From: Opitutia bacterium UBA957
Lineage (GTDB): Bacteria > Verrucomicrobiota > Verrucomicrobiia > Opitutales > UBA953
Assembly (NCBI GenBank): GCA_002293065.1
Contig: DBCN01000018.1
Coordinates: 1-7,708 of the forward strand
DNA length: 7,708 nt
Direction of reading: 5' to 3'
Below, one piece after another: positions 7,058-7,708 of this stretch. The notes beneath the pieces were generated by a model that saw only the letters and a list, made by a program, of their open reading frames with translations, ran no database searches and was not told the origin of the DNA. Numbering within the stretch: the first letter of the stretch is position 1; every line of letters starts with the position of its first letter. The position numbers and the translations under genes are program-made.

Positions 7058-7708
7058 AGCAAATCTTTCCATTCGCGCCCGAGGGCCACGATTTCAGGGT
7101 GAAGGACACGCCCGTGGCGCGCCTGGACGGTGCGACGGACCTCGCGCATCAAGGCGAGGATGTCCGCGGCGCGGGCATCGCCGAGGTTGACGATGAAATT
7201 GGCGTGGATCGGCGAGACGGTCGCCGCACCGACGTGCGTACCCTTCAGGCCGCTGGCTTCGATGAGCCGGCCCGCCTTGTCGTCGTCGGGATTGCGGAAG
7301 ACGCACCCGGCGCTCGGATCCCGCGGCTGGGAAGCGCGGCGCTTCTGCCCCATCTCTTCCATCGTCTGGCGAATCGCCTCGGTGGTCGCCGTTCCGCGGG
7401 CCCGCAGAACCGCGGACAAGACCACGGCGCCGTGAAGCTGGGGGCAATCGCGGTAAAGGGCATCGAAGCAATCCCGACGCGCGGCGCGAACCACACCCCG
7501 GGGCGAAAGCCATTCGACGGACTCGACGACGTCGAAGATCCAACCGCCCATCGCACCCGCGTTCATCCGAAGGGAACCGCCGAGGGTCCCGGGAATCCCC
7601 TCCAAGAATTCAAAACCGGTGAGGCCAGCCTTGGCGGCGAAGCCGCAGAGTTCCTTGAGCTTGGCGCCGCCCCCGACGCGGAGGCGGCCGTCGCCGAGGT
7701 CGGTCACC
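7054..7708 (-). CDS. murB: UDP-N-acetylenolpyruvoylglucosamine reductase (MurB), 5' end outside window
   Basis: The C-terminal ~217 residues are present; the N-terminal part of the FAD domain lies beyond the right edge, and the frame is open to the last base. MurB uses NADPH and FAD to reduce UDP-GlcNAc-enolpyruvate to UDP-MurNAc in the cytoplasm. Visible are the FAD-binding G-I-P-G-T-L-G-G-S-L-R-M-N-A-G-A, the P-S-A-G-C-V-F-R-N-P motif, A-G-R-L-I-E-A-S-G-L-K-G, S-P-I-H-A-N-F-I-V-N, and terminal H-P-E-I-V-A-L-G. The general-acid Ser of E. coli MurB (Ser229, in A-G-S-F-F-K-N-P) is Cys here, encoded at 7303-7305. The GTG at 7705 is inside the domain and is not the true start. The last codons supply the ribosome binding site for ddl. 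Confidence 0.96.
   Translation of the reverse strand, partial: VTDLGDGRLRVGGGAKLKELCGFAAKAGLTGFEFLEGIPGTLGGSLRMNAGAMGGWIFDVVESVEWLSPRGVVRAARRDCFDALYRDCPQLHGAVVLSAVLRARGTATTEAIRQTMEEMGQKRRASQPRDPSAGCVFRNPDDDKAGRLIEASGLKGTHVGAATVSPIHANFIVNLGDARAADILALMREVRRTVQARHGRVLHPEIVALGREWKDLL
7065..7070 (-). promoter_or_regulatory. Ribosome binding site of ddl
   Basis: GGAAAG on the minus strand lies seven bases before the ddl ATG at 7057, inside the final codons of murB. It is the only plausible Shine-Dalgarno sequence I see in front of a gene in this window, and it supports the shorter ddl start. Confidence 0.45.

Overview
The window is a GC-rich bacterial chromosome segment with almost no non-coding space except at its left end. 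It holds the end of a division and cell wall (dcw) cluster read on the minus strand, plus an accessory left edge. From right to left the minus-strand genes are murB (N-terminus beyond the window), ddl, ftsQ, ftsA and a divergent ftsZ, then sufS 49 bases further on. A plus-strand DUF2851 gene converges on sufS, and the two stop codons overlap. At the far left lie a tRNA-Ser(UGA) gene on the minus strand and a tandem repeat downstream of its 3' end.

The gene order and the divergent FtsZ would fit a member of the PVC group, perhaps Verrucomicrobiota/Opitutae. That is an inference: no rRNA or clade marker is present, and I could not run a search.

The dcw genes look like one operon. The stop and start codons overlap by four bases at murB/ddl (ATGA), ddl/ftsQ (TTGA, if the TTG start is right) and ftsQ/ftsA (ATGA), and one base separates ftsA from ftsZ. 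The products act together. MurB and Ddl make UDP-MurNAc and the D-Ala-D-Ala of the peptidoglycan precursor. FtsZ forms the cytoplasmic division filament, FtsA ties it to the membrane, and FtsQ links the ring to the periplasmic synthesis machinery. sufS (cysteine desulfurase for Fe-S cluster assembly) may be read through from this operon.

Two things stand out. First, FtsZ keeps the tubulin/FtsZ GTP-binding signature and the C-terminal FtsA-binding peptide. However, its T7 'synergy' loop reads P-A-D-P-A-A instead of N-x-D-x-x-D, so the Asn and one of the two catalytic Asp residues are missing. Second, the last 16 nt of the tRNA-Ser gene, together with 73 bases of downstream sequence, are repeated at a 125-base period. 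The arrangement resembles the tRNA-end repeats of the E. coli tyrT locus and probably continues beyond the window. Smaller points are Cys in place of the catalytic Ser of MurB and a Cys-Cys pair at the SufS active site.
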